From the NCBI RefSeq assembly GCF_038452275.1, contig NZ_CP141643.1, positions 1,426,001-1,490,000 on the forward strand: a DNA stretch of 64,000 nt. Reading direction: 5' to 3'. The position numbers and the translations under genes were made by a program. Shown one piece after another: positions 28,199 through 36,602 of this stretch (position 1 is its first letter; every line of letters starts with the position of its first letter). The stretch is from Corynebacterium sp. BD556. Its GTDB lineage: Bacteria > Actinomycetota > Actinomycetes > Mycobacteriales > Mycobacteriaceae. The notes below the pieces were generated by a model that did not search any database, was not told where the DNA came from, and was given only the letters and a program-made list of their open reading frames with translations.

Positions 28199-28894
28199 AT
28201 GTACGAGCCCCGCCGTGTTGTCTTTGCCTTTCGCCCACTGGCCGCAGCGCTGCTCACCGCCCTGCCGCTGGCCCTGTCGGCCTGCGGCTCCGTCGACCCC
28301 GCAGACAGCCAACCCGTCACAGAGCTGCGCAACCAGCCGGAAGGATTTAAACCCACCGACGACGGCGCCACGTTGCAATTCAACGAACCGGCGAAGATCG
28401 TGACGACGAACTTCACCTCCGGCGTCCCCGTGTATTGGGAGGTCACCGTGGGCCCGCCAAAGGAGCTGACGGTCAGGGAGGTCGCGGAGCACCTCGGGCG
28501 TGACCCACAAAACTTCGACGAGAAAAGAGCCGAACCCATCCGAAAGTTCCGCTGCTTTAAAGTCACATTCACCCCGCTCGGCACCGGCCTGGGCCGCTCC
28601 GACGCTCCAACAACCGTCGAGCTTCCCACCCTCACACCTGTCGACGATTTCGGCACCAACGCCAACTTCGTCAAAACTGGCGCGGAGCAGTACTGCGGAC
28701 TCAACCCCGACGAGCAGGTCCCCGCCTACACCGCCGACATCGAAAAAGGCCGCCCCTACGAAACAGCCGTGGTGACCTGGGAGGGCCATCGCGACCCCGG
28801 CATCGTCGGCACCGGGGTGCGGCTAAATACGCTGATCAGCCCGCGCAATCCGGCGCAGCCAGCGCAGTCGGTTACCTGGTTCGAGGGCAACTAA
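28199..28894 (+). CDS. Putative lipoprotein of unknown function
   Basis: A 231-residue exported protein with a basic N-terminus, a hydrophobic core and the lipobox LSAC, giving an acylated cysteine at about residue 29. The mature part has two further cysteines (FRCFKV and QYCGLN) that could form a disulphide. I do not recognise the family. The ATG lies 7 nt after TAAAGT (leaderless). It is divergent from purC and converges on purB, whose stop overlaps its own by two bases. Confidence 0.78.
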   Translation: MYEPRRVVFAFRPLAAALLTALPLALSACGSVDPADSQPVTELRNQPEGFKPTDDGATLQFNEPAKIVTTNFTSGVPVYWEVTVGPPKELTVREVAEHLGRDPQNFDEKRAEPIRKFRCFKVTFTPLGTGLGRSDAPTTVELPTLTPVDDFGTNANFVKTGAEQYCGLNPDEQVPAYTADIEKGRPYETAVVTWEGHRDPGIVGTGVRLNTLISPRNPAQPAQSVTWFEGN

Positions 28895-30321
28895 AGGATC
28901 TCACCCGGGGTGTAGCCTGCGGCATCGGGGTGGGCGTCGACAAGCGTCTGGATGCGCGCGAGCACGGCGTCGACCTGGGACTCGGCGGCCCCGATGAATA
29001 CGTGACGGTCGGCCAACGCGGCGTCGAGGGCGGCGCGGTCTAGCGGCAGGCGCTCGTCTGCGGCGAGGCGCTCGATAAGGTTCTGCTCCGCACCGTTTTC
29101 GCGCATGTCCAGCGCCATCGCGACGGCGTTTTCCTTGATCACCTCGTGCGCGGTCTCACGGCCGACGCCCGCGCGCACCGCCGCCATGAGGATCCGGGTC
29201 GTGGCCAAAAACGGCAGGTAGCGGTCCAGCTCACGGTTGATCATGGCCGGGAAGGCGCCGAACTCGTCGAGCACCGTCAGGAAAGTCTCTAACTGGCCGT
29301 CGATGGCGAAAAACGCATCCGGCAGCGCCACGCGGCGCACCACCGAGCAGAACACGTCGCCCTCGTTCCACTGCTGGCCGGAGAGGTCCGCGACCATGGT
29401 GAGGTAGCCGCGCAGGATGACCTGGAAGCCGCCGACGCGCTCGCAGGAGCGCGCGTTCATCTTGTGCGGCATGGCCGAAGATCCGACCTGGCCTTCCTTG
29501 AAGCCCTCGGTGACCGTCTCGTTGCCGGCCATGAGCCGGATGGTGGTGGCCAGCGACGACGGCCCGGCACCCAGGTGGACGAGGGCGGAGATGGCGTCGA
29601 AGTCGAGGCTGCGCGGGTAGACCTGGCCCACCGAGTCGAAGGTGCGGGCGAACCCGAGGTGGTGGGCGATCTGGGCTTCGAGCTGCGCAAGCTTCGCCTC
29701 CTCGCCACCCATGAGGTCGAGCATGTCCTGGGCGGTGCCCATCGGGCCCTTGATGCCGCGCAGCGGGTAGGTTCCTAGCAGCTGTTCGATGCGCTCGACG
29801 GCGAGCAGGATCTCATCCGCCGCAGAGGCAAAGCGCTTGCCCAGCGTGGTGGCCTGCGCCGCGACGTTGTGGGAGCGACCCGCCATGACCAGCGACTTGT
29901 ATTGCTCGGCGCGGTTGCCCACCGCCTTGAGCAGGGCGATCGCCTTGTCGCGCGTCAGCTCCAGGGCGCGGACGATCTGCAGTTGCTCGACGTTTTCGGT
30001 CAGGTCGCGGCTGGTCATCCCCTTGTGGATGTGCTCGTGGCCGGCCAGCGCATTGAACTCCTCGATGCGTGCCTTGACGTCGTGCCGGGTGACCTTCTCG
30101 CGCTTGGCGATGGAGTCCAGGTCCACCCGGTCGAGCACCTCCTCGTAGGCGGCGATGGCCTCGTCCGGAATGTCCACGCCGAGGCCCTGCTGGGCCTTCA
30201 TCACGGCGACCCAGAGCTGGCGCTCCAGGATGATCTTGTGCTCGGCGCTCCACAGAGTCGCCATCTCAGGCGAGGCGTAGCGGTTGGACAGGACATTCGC
30301 GTTCATCGGTTTTTCAGCCAC
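28891..30321 (-). CDS. purB: Adenylosuccinate lyase
   Basis: PurB acts twice, splitting fumarate from SAICAR and from adenylosuccinate. The protein has about 476 residues with the fumarase-superfamily signature GSSAMPHKMNARSCERV holding the catalytic Ser loop, TSRDLTENVEQLQI and the active-site His in GRSHNVAAQATTLGKR. The start used is GTG 30321, 7 nt after GATAAT on the minus strand; the ATG at 30330 would overlap that -10 element but remains possible. Longer open frame upstream runs antisense-like across purD and is not real. It is downstream of purD with a 37-nt gap. Confidence 0.93.
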   Translation of the reverse strand: MAEKPMNANVLSNRYASPEMATLWSAEHKIILERQLWVAVMKAQQGLGVDIPDEAIAAYEEVLDRVDLDSIAKREKVTRHDVKARIEEFNALAGHEHIHKGMTSRDLTENVEQLQIVRALELTRDKAIALLKAVGNRAEQYKSLVMAGRSHNVAAQATTLGKRFASAADEILLAVERIEQLLGTYPLRGIKGPMGTAQDMLDLMGGEEAKLAQLEAQIAHHLGFARTFDSVGQVYPRSLDFDAISALVHLGAGPSSLATTIRLMAGNETVTEGFKEGQVGSSAMPHKMNARSCERVGGFQVILRGYLTMVADLSGQQWNEGDVFCSVVRRVALPDAFFAIDGQLETFLTVLDEFGAFPAMINRELDRYLPFLATTRILMAAVRAGVGRETAHEVIKENAVAMALDMRENGAEQNLIERLAADERLPLDRAALDAALADRHVFIGAAESQVDAVLARIQTLVDAHPDAAGYTPGEIL

Positions 30322-30358
30322 GGGTGTCATTATCGCACGCTGCGCTGACCAGCAGAAC

Positions 30359-31612
30359 TTAGCTGTCCACGCGGATGTCGCCCTCGATCGCCTTGCGCGC
30401 GATATCGCGGCGGTAGAAGGATCCCTGCAGCATGATCTTCCCGATAGCTTCGTACGCCTTATCGACGGCCTCCTCCAGCGTGGCCCCCTTGCCCATCGCG
30501 TTGAGCACGCGCCCGCCGGAGGAGACAAGCACCCCGTCCTGCAGCGCGGTGCCGGCGTGGAGGATGCGGGCCGGGTCGTCGAGGCCCTCGCCGGTAATCG
30601 CGTCGCCGGTGCGCGTTGCGGCCGGGTAGTCCTCAGCGGCGAGCACGACGGTGGCGGCAAAGCCGTCCTCCCATTCAAGCGGGGCCAACTGGGCGAGGGT
30701 GCCGGTGGCGACGGCGGTTAAGGCGTCGACAAGCGGCGTTTTCAGCAGCGAGAGCACGGGCTGCGTCTCGGGGTCGCCGAAGCGGGCGTTGAACTCGACG
30801 ACAGCCGGGCCCTCCGGCCCCCAGGCGGCGCCGACGTAGAGAACGCCGCGGTAGGGGATGCCGCGGGCGACCATCTCGCGGGCGACGGGCTCGGCGATCT
30901 CGGCGACGATACGCTCGACGCCGTTGTCCGGCAGCCACGGCAGCGGCGTGTAGGCGCCCATGCCGCCGGTGTTGGGGCCGGCGTCGTTGTCATGGGCGCG
31001 CTTGTGGTCCTGCGCGGGCAGCAGCGGCACGACGGTTTCGCCGTCGACGAGGCAGAACAGGGAGATCTCGGGGCCTTCGAGGAAGGACTCGAACAGGACG
31101 GGGTTGCCGGCCTCGATCACGGCGCGGGCGTGCGCCTCGGCAGCCGCGCGGTCCTGGGTGACCACCACGCCCTTGCCGCCGGCCAGGCCGTCGTCTTTGA
31201 CCACGTAGTTCGGGCCGTACTCGTCGAGCACTGCCTCGATCTCCCCGAGCTTGCGCACGCTGGTGGCCGACGCCGTGCGCACGCCCGCCGCCGCCATGAC
31301 CTCCTTGGCGAAGGCCTTGGAGCCCTCGAGCTGGGCGGCGGCCTTCGTCGGGCCGAAGACGTCGATGCCAGCTTCGGTAAGTGCGTCCGCCGCTCCGGCG
31401 ACGAGCGGCACCTCCGGGCCGATGACCACGAGCTCGGCTTCGATGTCCCGAGCAAGCGCCACGATCGACTCCGGCGAGGCCACGTCCACCGGGTGGACCT
31501 CAGCGAGCGAAGCCATCCCGGCGTTGCCCGGCGCGACGTGCAGCTCGCCACCGCCCAGTCCATGCAGAAGGGCGTGTTCACGGCCGCCCGAACCGATAAC
31601 AAGGATGCGCAT
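30359..31612 (-). CDS. purD: Phosphoribosylamine-glycine ligase
   Basis: PurD adds glycine to phosphoribosylamine with ATP, step two of purine synthesis. The 417-residue protein starts [19 protein letters not shown], contains the ATP-grasp stretch [38 protein letters not shown] and [16 protein letters not shown]. The ATG at 31612 is chosen because a TAAGTT -10 element lies 7 nt upstream and homologues begin there; the frame is open for 28 more codons across the divergent HIT gene start. Confidence 0.96.
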   Translation of the reverse strand: MRILVIGSGGREHALLHGLGGGELHVAPGNAGMASLAEVHPVDVASPESIVALARDIEAELVVIGPEVPLVAGAADALTEAGIDVFGPTKAAAQLEGSKAFAKEVMAAAGVRTASATSVRKLGEIEAVLDEYGPNYVVKDDGLAGGKGVVVTQDRAAAEAHARAVIEAGNPVLFESFLEGPEISLFCLVDGETVVPLLPAQDHKRAHDNDAGPNTGGMGAYTPLPWLPDNGVERIVAEIAEPVAREMVARGIPYRGVLYVGAAWGPEGPAVVEFNARFGDPETQPVLSLLKTPLVDALTAVATGTLAQLAPLEWEDGFAATVVLAAEDYPAATRTGDAITGEGLDDPARILHAGTALQDGVLVSSGGRVLNAMGKGATLEEAVDKAYEAIGKIMLQGSFYRRDIARKAIEGDIRVDS

Positions 31613-31619
31613 GGCCCCT

Positions 31620-31635
31620 AACTTACCGGTAGCCT
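31620..31635. promoter_or_regulatory. Divergent leaderless promoters of purD and the HIT gene
   Basis: TAAGTT on the minus strand (31625-31620) and TAGCCT on the plus strand (31630-31635) lie only 4 bp apart. They end 7 nt before the purD ATG (31612) and 8 nt before the HIT-gene ATG (31644). The start codons are 31 bp apart, so both -35 regions would fall inside the opposite coding sequence. Confidence 0.6.
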
Positions 31636-31643
31636 GGGCGGGC

Positions 31644-32066
31644 ATGAGCACAGTATTCACCAAGATCTTGAACGGGCAATTGCCCGGCCGCTTCATCTAC
31701 CGCGACGAGACGGTCGCTGCGTTTTTGTCCATCGAGCCGATCGCCTACGGCCACACCCTCGTTGTGCCCGTCGAGGAGGTGGACAAGTGGACCGACCTCT
31801 CTCCCGCCCTGTGGACCCACATGAACGAGGTGGCCAAAGAGATCGGACAGGCACTTATCGACGCCTACGGTTCTGCGCGCGCCGGCTACCTCATCGCCGG
31901 CTTCGAAGTGCCCCACGCGCACATCCACGTCTTTCCCGCCAACGACATGTCCGGCTACAACCTGGCCAACGTCACGCCCGCCGACCAGACGGACCAGGCG
32001 AAGATGGACGAGGCCGCGCAGCTGCTGCGCGAGAAGCTGGGCACCAACGAGGCGGGGCGGCGTTAA
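31644..32066 (+). CDS. HIT family nucleotide hydrolase/transferase
   Basis: A 140-residue histidine-triad protein, likely hydrolysing adenosine phosphoramidates or dinucleoside polyphosphates in the cytoplasm. The triad reads HAHIHVFPA near residue 91, and the N-terminus [19 protein letters not shown] with [17 protein letters not shown] is typical of the HinT branch. The ATG follows TAGCCT by 8 nt (leaderless). It converges on phoS with a 21-nt gap. Confidence 0.9.
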   Translation: MSTVFTKILNGQLPGRFIYRDETVAAFLSIEPIAYGHTLVVPVEEVDKWTDLSPALWTHMNEVAKEIGQALIDAYGSARAGYLIAGFEVPHAHIHVFPANDMSGYNLANVTPADQTDQAKMDEAAQLLREKLGTNEAGRR

Positions 32067-32087
32067 TCCCACGCGGGCCGGGCAAGG

Positions 32088-33479
32088 TCAATTGTTGCTG
32101 GCCATGGGCAGGGAAACGGTGAAGGTAGAGCCGCGCCCAGGGGAGGAATCGACACTGATTACCCCGCCATGCTGCTCAATCAATGAGCGGGTGATGGCCA
32201 GGCCAAGCCCGGAACCGCCGCCCCCAGCACGGTTGCGCGAAGAATCGGCGCGGTAGAAGCGCTCGAAGATGTGCTCAGCATCCTCCTGCCTCATACCCAC
32301 CCCGTCATCGGTGACATCGATAAACACCTTGTCCAAGTTCTGCCGCACGGTCACCTTGACGCGGGCCTGGGGACCGCCGTGCTTGAAGGCGTTGGCAATC
32401 AAGTTCATAAAGACTTGGTGGAGCCGGTCCGGGTCGCCGTCGACAAGCGCTTTGCCCAACGTATCGTCGTAGACATGGATCTCGCGCTCAGGAAAAGCAG
32501 CGCAGCTAGAGTCGGCGGCGGCCTGACAGATCTCCACCATGTTGATCACCCGCGTATCCAGGCGGGTGCCTTCCGCACGGGTCAGAGCCAAAAGATCCTC
32601 CACCAGAAGTTTCATGCGCCCGGACTCCTGGTCAATCTTGTTCAACACCATATCTGCGTCCGGGGCCATACCTTTGTGGTAAAGCTCCGTGTAGCCGCGG
32701 ATGCTGGTCAGCGGGGTGCGCAGCTCGTGGGAGGCGTCGCCGACAAAGCGACGCATCTGCTCCTCCTTGGCGCGAGATTCCTCAATGGATTCCTGCAGCT
32801 GGCCCACCATGGTATTTACGGCGTAAGACAACTTACCCACTTCGGTTTCACGGGGCCAAGCGGGCACGCGGCGGGAGATGTCACCATCGGCGATCGCCAA
32901 GGCGGTGTTTTCCACCTCGCGCAGCGGGGCCAACGCGCGGCGCACCGAATAGGTGCCCGCGAAGAAAATAAAGAACAATCCGATGCCACCCAAGCCCAGC
33001 TCAATGACGGCAAGGGACGTCAAAAGGCGGCGCTCCGTGTCCAGGGATTTAGCCACGTACTGAATGTTTCCATCTTCCTGGAAACGCGCCACCGCACGGT
33101 AGTAACGCAGCTCACCCCCGGTTTTTTCTGAGGTGATAGTCTGCGGTCCAAAGCCCTCCAACTGGCTGTAATCCGGCGGATAAACCCGAGGCATGAAGTT
33201 GATCATCCTGTTCAAGCCCGGGTAGTAAATCGACTGGGTGAACTCACTGGGCGCGCCTGTGCTCGGCCACGGGGCGGGCTGGCCCACCCACGTTTCGAGC
33301 CCAACCTGCAACTGGTCATCAGCGCGCTGATAAAGCAGACCGCGCATCAGCAAATACACTGCGGTAAAGCTCAGCGTCATCGCCAGCATGGACACCGCCA
33401 GCACGATTGCCGGCAGTGTCTTTTGCAGCGACATGCGGTGCGTGGTCCGGCCCAGCAAAGAACTTGTCGTGCGGATCAT
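32088..33479 (-). CDS. phoS: Phosphate-starvation sensor histidine kinase PhoS
   Basis: A 463-residue membrane kinase that pairs with PhoR. It has two membrane segments (about 24-46 and 153-175) flanking a roughly 105-residue external domain, then a HAMP region (APLREVENTALAIADGDIS). The phosphoacceptor histidine lies in VGDASHELRTPLTSIRGY, followed by N-box NLIANAFKHG, G1 DVTDDGVGM and G2 GSGLGLAIT. In C. glutamicum the homologous PhoRS pair controls the phosphate-starvation genes, including pstSCAB and nucH. TAGGCT lies 7 nt before its ATG, so it may also have its own leaderless promoter. The assignment rests on domain build and gene order. Confidence 0.88.
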   Translation of the reverse strand: MIRTTSSLLGRTTHRMSLQKTLPAIVLAVSMLAMTLSFTAVYLLMRGLLYQRADDQLQVGLETWVGQPAPWPSTGAPSEFTQSIYYPGLNRMINFMPRVYPPDYSQLEGFGPQTITSEKTGGELRYYRAVARFQEDGNIQYVAKSLDTERRLLTSLAVIELGLGGIGLFFIFFAGTYSVRRALAPLREVENTALAIADGDISRRVPAWPRETEVGKLSYAVNTMVGQLQESIEESRAKEEQMRRFVGDASHELRTPLTSIRGYTELYHKGMAPDADMVLNKIDQESGRMKLLVEDLLALTRAEGTRLDTRVINMVEICQAAADSSCAAFPEREIHVYDDTLGKALVDGDPDRLHQVFMNLIANAFKHGGPQARVKVTVRQNLDKVFIDVTDDGVGMRQEDAEHIFERFYRADSSRNRAGGGGSGLGLAITRSLIEQHGGVISVDSSPGRGSTFTVSLPMASNN

Positions 33480-33498
33480 TCGGCCCAGCCTAGTCTCC

Positions 33499-33529
33499 GG
33501 CTAGTCTGCGGCCGGACCGCAAACTAGCC
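33499..33529 (-). promoter_or_regulatory. Hairpin between phoR and phoS
   Basis: An inverted repeat, GGCTAGT at 33499-33505 and ACTAGCC at 33523-33529, contains an inner GCGG/CCGC pair, forming a 31-bp hairpin in the 68-nt gap between phoR and phoS. There is no T-run after it on the minus strand. It could act as an mRNA processing or attenuation element, or as a regulator site. Confidence 0.45.
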
Positions 33530-33547
33530 AAGTGTTCAAGCATGCCC

Positions 33548-34255
33548 TTATTGACGCGGGGTGCGAAGCACGTAGCCCACACCGCGTACGGTATGAATCA
33601 AGGGCACATCGCCGGTGTCAATTTTGCGGCGTAGATAGGAAATGTAGGACTCCACGACGTTTCCGTCGCCGCCGAAATCGTAATGCCAGACGTTGTCAAG
33701 GATCTTCGCTTTAGACAACACAACCTCCGCATTGAGCATGAGGTAGCGCAAAAGGTTGAACTCGGTCGGAGACAGATCAATAATTTCGTCGCCTTTGGTC
33801 ACCTCGTGGGTGTCGTCGTTAAGCGTCAAATCCGCGTAACGCAAAGTTCCGTCGTTGGTTTCTCCGTCGGTGACGTTGCCGCGGCGCAAAATCACGCGCA
33901 GGCGAGTAATGACCTCCTCAAGCGAGAAAGGCTTGGTGACGTAGTCGTCGGCACCGATTGTCAAACCATGGATGCGATCTTCCACCGCGTCCTTCGCGGT
34001 GAGGAAAAGTACGGGCCCGTCGAGGCCCTCGGCGCGCAACTTGCCCAGCAGCTCAAAGCCGTCCATCTCGGGCATCATCACGTCAAGAATGTAAGCATCG
34101 GGGCGAAACTCGTGCGCGATCTTCAGCGCCTCGGCACCGGATTGTGCGCTTTCGACCTCAAAGTCCTGAAATTTCAGGGAAACGGTGAGTAGTTCGACGA
34201 TATTAGGTTCGTCGTCGACGACGAGAACCTTCACGCCGAGGTTGGTGTCTGCCAT
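33548..34255 (-). CDS. phoR: Phosphate-starvation response regulator PhoR
   Basis: A 235-residue OmpR/PhoB-type response regulator. The receiver domain covers residues 8-122, with acidic pocket DDE (14-16), phosphoacceptor D58 in ILDVMMPEMDG and the conserved lysine in FLTAKDAVEDR. The winged-helix DNA-binding domain (about 138-235) has LSPTEFNLLRYLMLNAEVVLSK and ends VIHTVRGVGYVLR-like. It is transcribed before phoS. In C. glutamicum PhoR binds tandem sites upstream of pst, phoR and other genes, so the array upstream of pstS in this same window is its likely target. Confidence 0.9.
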   Translation of the reverse strand: MADTNLGVKVLVVDDEPNIVELLTVSLKFQDFEVESAQSGAEALKIAHEFRPDAYILDVMMPEMDGFELLGKLRAEGLDGPVLFLTAKDAVEDRIHGLTIGADDYVTKPFSLEEVITRLRVILRRGNVTDGETNDGTLRYADLTLNDDTHEVTKGDEIIDLSPTEFNLLRYLMLNAEVVLSKAKILDNVWHYDFGGDGNVVESYISYLRRKIDTGDVPLIHTVRGVGYVLRTPRQ

Positions 34256-34462
34256 GTCTTTTGCTCCCTTTCAATGTACTGCCAAACCAGTAAACGCGGG
34301 CACCCTGACAATTCCCTGAGTATAGACTGGGGCGTTGGTTTTTCTTTGCGTCGCATTGAATAGATTTGCTGACCTGGACAAACCTTAAGCGCCGACGGAA
34401 GGCGTTTGTGTGATGCGCGTCGCTTAACGGCGCCCCCGCTTCCCGCCGGGGAGAAAAAGTGG

Positions 34463-34535
34463 AGCTGGAGACGAGACTCGAACTCGCAACCTACGCATTA
34501 CAAGTGCGTTGCGCTACCAATTGCGCCACTCCAGC
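34463..34535 (-). tRNA. tRNA-Thr (anticodon TGT)
   Basis: The minus strand folds as a 73-nt tRNA. The acceptor GCTGGAG pairs with CTCCAGC, the anticodon loop CTTGTAA gives anticodon TGT, and the T arm has GAGTTCGAGTC. The discriminator is T and CCA follows directly in the DNA (34460-34462), so the 3' end is encoded. Confidence 0.95.
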
Positions 34536-34602
34536 AATATGCGAGAGTTTACACGGCCCCCCGTAGGTGCGTTAAACGGTCCCGCGGGCTAGTGTTTTGC
34601 GT

Positions 34603-36144
34603 GTGAGAACAGGGACTTCAGGGGCTGGTGCAGAGTCGGGCGCAGGGCACAGGTTTAGGTCAGTGCTGGATGGGTTCCGGCAGAAATCGCGAAATGTCGC
34701 AACCATTGACGAGGCCCGCACTTCTCCCCCTCCGTCTGTGCTGGCCCCGGTCGATCTGACAGATCCTGCCCAGGTCGCGGCGGTGATGAACATCGCTGCT
34801 CGCATTGGGTCAATTTTGATCACTAATGGCACCACAAGTTCGGACGTTAAGGCGCAGATCCACACGGTGACTTCTTCGTATGGTTTGCATTACTGCCATG
34901 TGGACATCACCGTGAACACCATGACGATCCACACCAGCATCGGTGTGGAGCGGCGCCAGCCGGTCAGTGTATTTCGTGTGGTCAACGACTTTTCGTACAA
35001 TTACCACAAGCTGCAGGAAGTTGACCGGCTGATCCGCTCGATCCGCTCAGGTGCGACCGCCCCTGATGTCGCCGAGCGCATCCTCGACGAGATTGAAAAC
35101 GAATACATTCCGTGGCGCAACACCCGCTTCTTGGCGGGCTGGGCGGTCATGGGTGCCGCCGTGGCGATCTTGCTGGGCGGCGGGTTGGTCATGGCGTTTC
35201 TCGGCGCGGTGACTGCGGCGCTCATTATGGGCATCGGCAAGGTGCTCTCGCGCAACGATTTGCCGTATTTCTTCCACTGCGGCATCGGCGGGTTCTTAGC
35301 CACGTTGCCGGCGGTGATTTTCTACCATTTCTCCTCTTCTTTCGGGGTGACTATGGTGCCCAGCCAGGTCATTGCCACTGGCATCGTCGTGTTGCTGGCG
35401 GGTTTGACCCTGGTGCAGTCGCTTCTCGACGGCATCACCGGCTCGCCCGTGACGGCCTCGGCGCGCTTTTTCCAGACGATGCTGTTTACCGGCGGCATTG
35501 TCGCCGGCGTGGCTACTGGAATCAGTGTTTACGAGCTGTTCGGGGTGGGCCTGCCCCCACTGGAGACGATGTTGGGCACCCCGACGTTTGGTTCGGCTGC
35601 GGTGCGCGTGGTCGGAAGTGCGGTCGCTGCCGCGGCTTTTGCGGTAACTAGTTTCGCTGAGCGGCCAGCCGTGCTCGTTTCGGCGGCGACGGCGCTGGCT
35701 GGCTCCACCATGTACTACGTGTTCTTGTTGCCTTTGGGTACGGGGCGTATTTTGGCCACTTTTGCCTGCGCCACTGCGGTCGGTTTAGCTGGTGGTTTGA
35801 TCTCGCGTCGCTTTTTGATCAACCCGGTGATCACTGCGGTGGCGGGTGTTACCCCATTTTTGCCTGGCTCCGGCATTTACCGCGGCATGTACGCCATCCT
35901 CAATGAGCAGATGGTTGTGGGGCTGACCAACTTGGCCGTCGCCGTGGGCACGTGTATGGCGCTGGCTAGCGGCGTGGTGTTGGGCGAATGGGTCGCCCGT
36001 CGAATCCGCCGCCCGCAGATTTTCACCCCGTATTCGGCTTTCCGCCGCGCTGGCCGTGTCACTTTCCAACAGATCCGCCGTGCCGAGCAGGCGGCGCGTG
36101 GTCGCCGGCGCCGCCGGCCCGCGCCCGAAGCTGCACCGAAGTAG
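34603..36144 (+). CDS. thrE: Threonine/serine exporter ThrE
   Basis: ThrE exports threonine and serine across the cytoplasmic membrane. The protein has about 513 residues, with a soluble N-terminal part (MNIAARIGSILITNGTTSSD, YCHVDITVNTMTIHTSIGVE), then about ten membrane segments and a basic C-terminal tail rich in Arg. The segment IVVLLAGLTLVQSLLDGITG and the GGIVAGV stretch match the known C. glutamicum ThrE closely. GTG at 34603 lies 7 nt after TAGTGT (leaderless); a TTG 6 nt upstream is the alternative. It is just downstream of tRNA-Thr, on the opposite strand. Confidence 0.93.
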   Translation: MRTGTSGAGAESGAGHRFRSVLDGFRQKSRNVATIDEARTSPPPSVLAPVDLTDPAQVAAVMNIAARIGSILITNGTTSSDVKAQIHTVTSSYGLHYCHVDITVNTMTIHTSIGVERRQPVSVFRVVNDFSYNYHKLQEVDRLIRSIRSGATAPDVAERILDEIENEYIPWRNTRFLAGWAVMGAAVAILLGGGLVMAFLGAVTAALIMGIGKVLSRNDLPYFFHCGIGGFLATLPAVIFYHFSSSFGVTMVPSQVIATGIVVLLAGLTLVQSLLDGITGSPVTASARFFQTMLFTGGIVAGVATGISVYELFGVGLPPLETMLGTPTFGSAAVRVVGSAVAAAAFAVTSFAERPAVLVSAATALAGSTMYYVFLLPLGTGRILATFACATAVGLAGGLISRRFLINPVITAVAGVTPFLPGSGIYRGMYAILNEQMVVGLTNLAVAVGTCMALASGVVLGEWVARRIRRPQIFTPYSAFRRAGRVTFQQIRRAEQAARGRRRRRPAPEAAPK

Positions 36145-36155
36145 CGTAGGATGGG

Positions 36156-36174
36156 AGGGCCTGAGCCGGGCCCT
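36156..36174 (+). terminator. Weak hairpin after thrE
   Basis: AGGGCC and GGCCCT (6 bp, 7-nt loop) lie 11 nt after the thrE stop and are followed by ATTTCGG rather than a clean T-run. The hairpin may attenuate thrE transcription before the next gene. The call is tentative. Confidence 0.3.
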
Positions 36175-36216
36175 ATTTCGGCTAAGTGCATAGTCTTTAA
36201 GAAGGAGTAGCTTTCA

Positions 36217-36588
36217 GTGCCACCTAAGATCACCGATTCTCGCCCCTCCCCCGAGGCCCTCCACACGGTTGAGGAGCAGACAGCCTCCGGCGCTCGGCGG
36301 ATCGTGGCCACCTACGCCGAGGACTTCTTCGACGGTGTGACCTTGATGTCCATGTTGGGCGTGGAACCGCGCGGCTTCGTCTACAAGAAGTACGCCGAGG
36401 CGGTCATTCCGTCGGAGGACGAGCAGACCTCTGGCGCGGCCAAGAAGGCGACCAAGAAGAAAGCAACAAAGAAGGCCACCAAGAAAGCAACAAAGAAGGC
36501 CACCAAGAAAGCCACGAAGAAAGCAACAAAGAAAGCCACCAAGAAAGCCACGAAGAAGAAAACCACCAAGAAAGCGACGAAGTCCTAA
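36217..36588 (+). CDS. Small protein with lysine-rich KKAT-repeat tail
   Basis: A 123-residue protein with two parts. Residues 1-72 form a compact mixed-charge domain of unrecognised family (GARRIVATYAEDFFDGVTLM, MLGVEPRGFVYKKYAE). From about residue 75 the chain consists of KKAT units, giving a tail of nearly pure Lys, Ala and Thr like those of histone H1-like and mycobacterial HupB proteins. Non-specific DNA or RNA binding is the natural inference. The start is GTG with an AAGGAG site 9 nt upstream. It stands between thrE and otsA, 14 nt before otsA. Confidence 0.85.
   Translation: MPPKITDSRPSPEALHTVEEQTASGARRIVATYAEDFFDGVTLMSMLGVEPRGFVYKKYAEAVIPSEDEQTSGAAKKATKKKATKKATKKATKKATKKATKKATKKATKKATKKKTTKKATKS
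36442..36585 (+). repeat. Tandem codon repeat encoding KKAT units
   Basis: About twelve imperfect 12-bp units of the type AAGAAAGCAACA or AAGAAGGCCACC encode the lysine-rich tail. Two longer 24-bp units alternate. Unit number could vary by slippage; the codons differ enough that the protein repeat looks selected rather than freshly duplicated. Confidence 0.85.
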
Positions 36589-36602
36589 GCTGGGACGACG
36601 CG

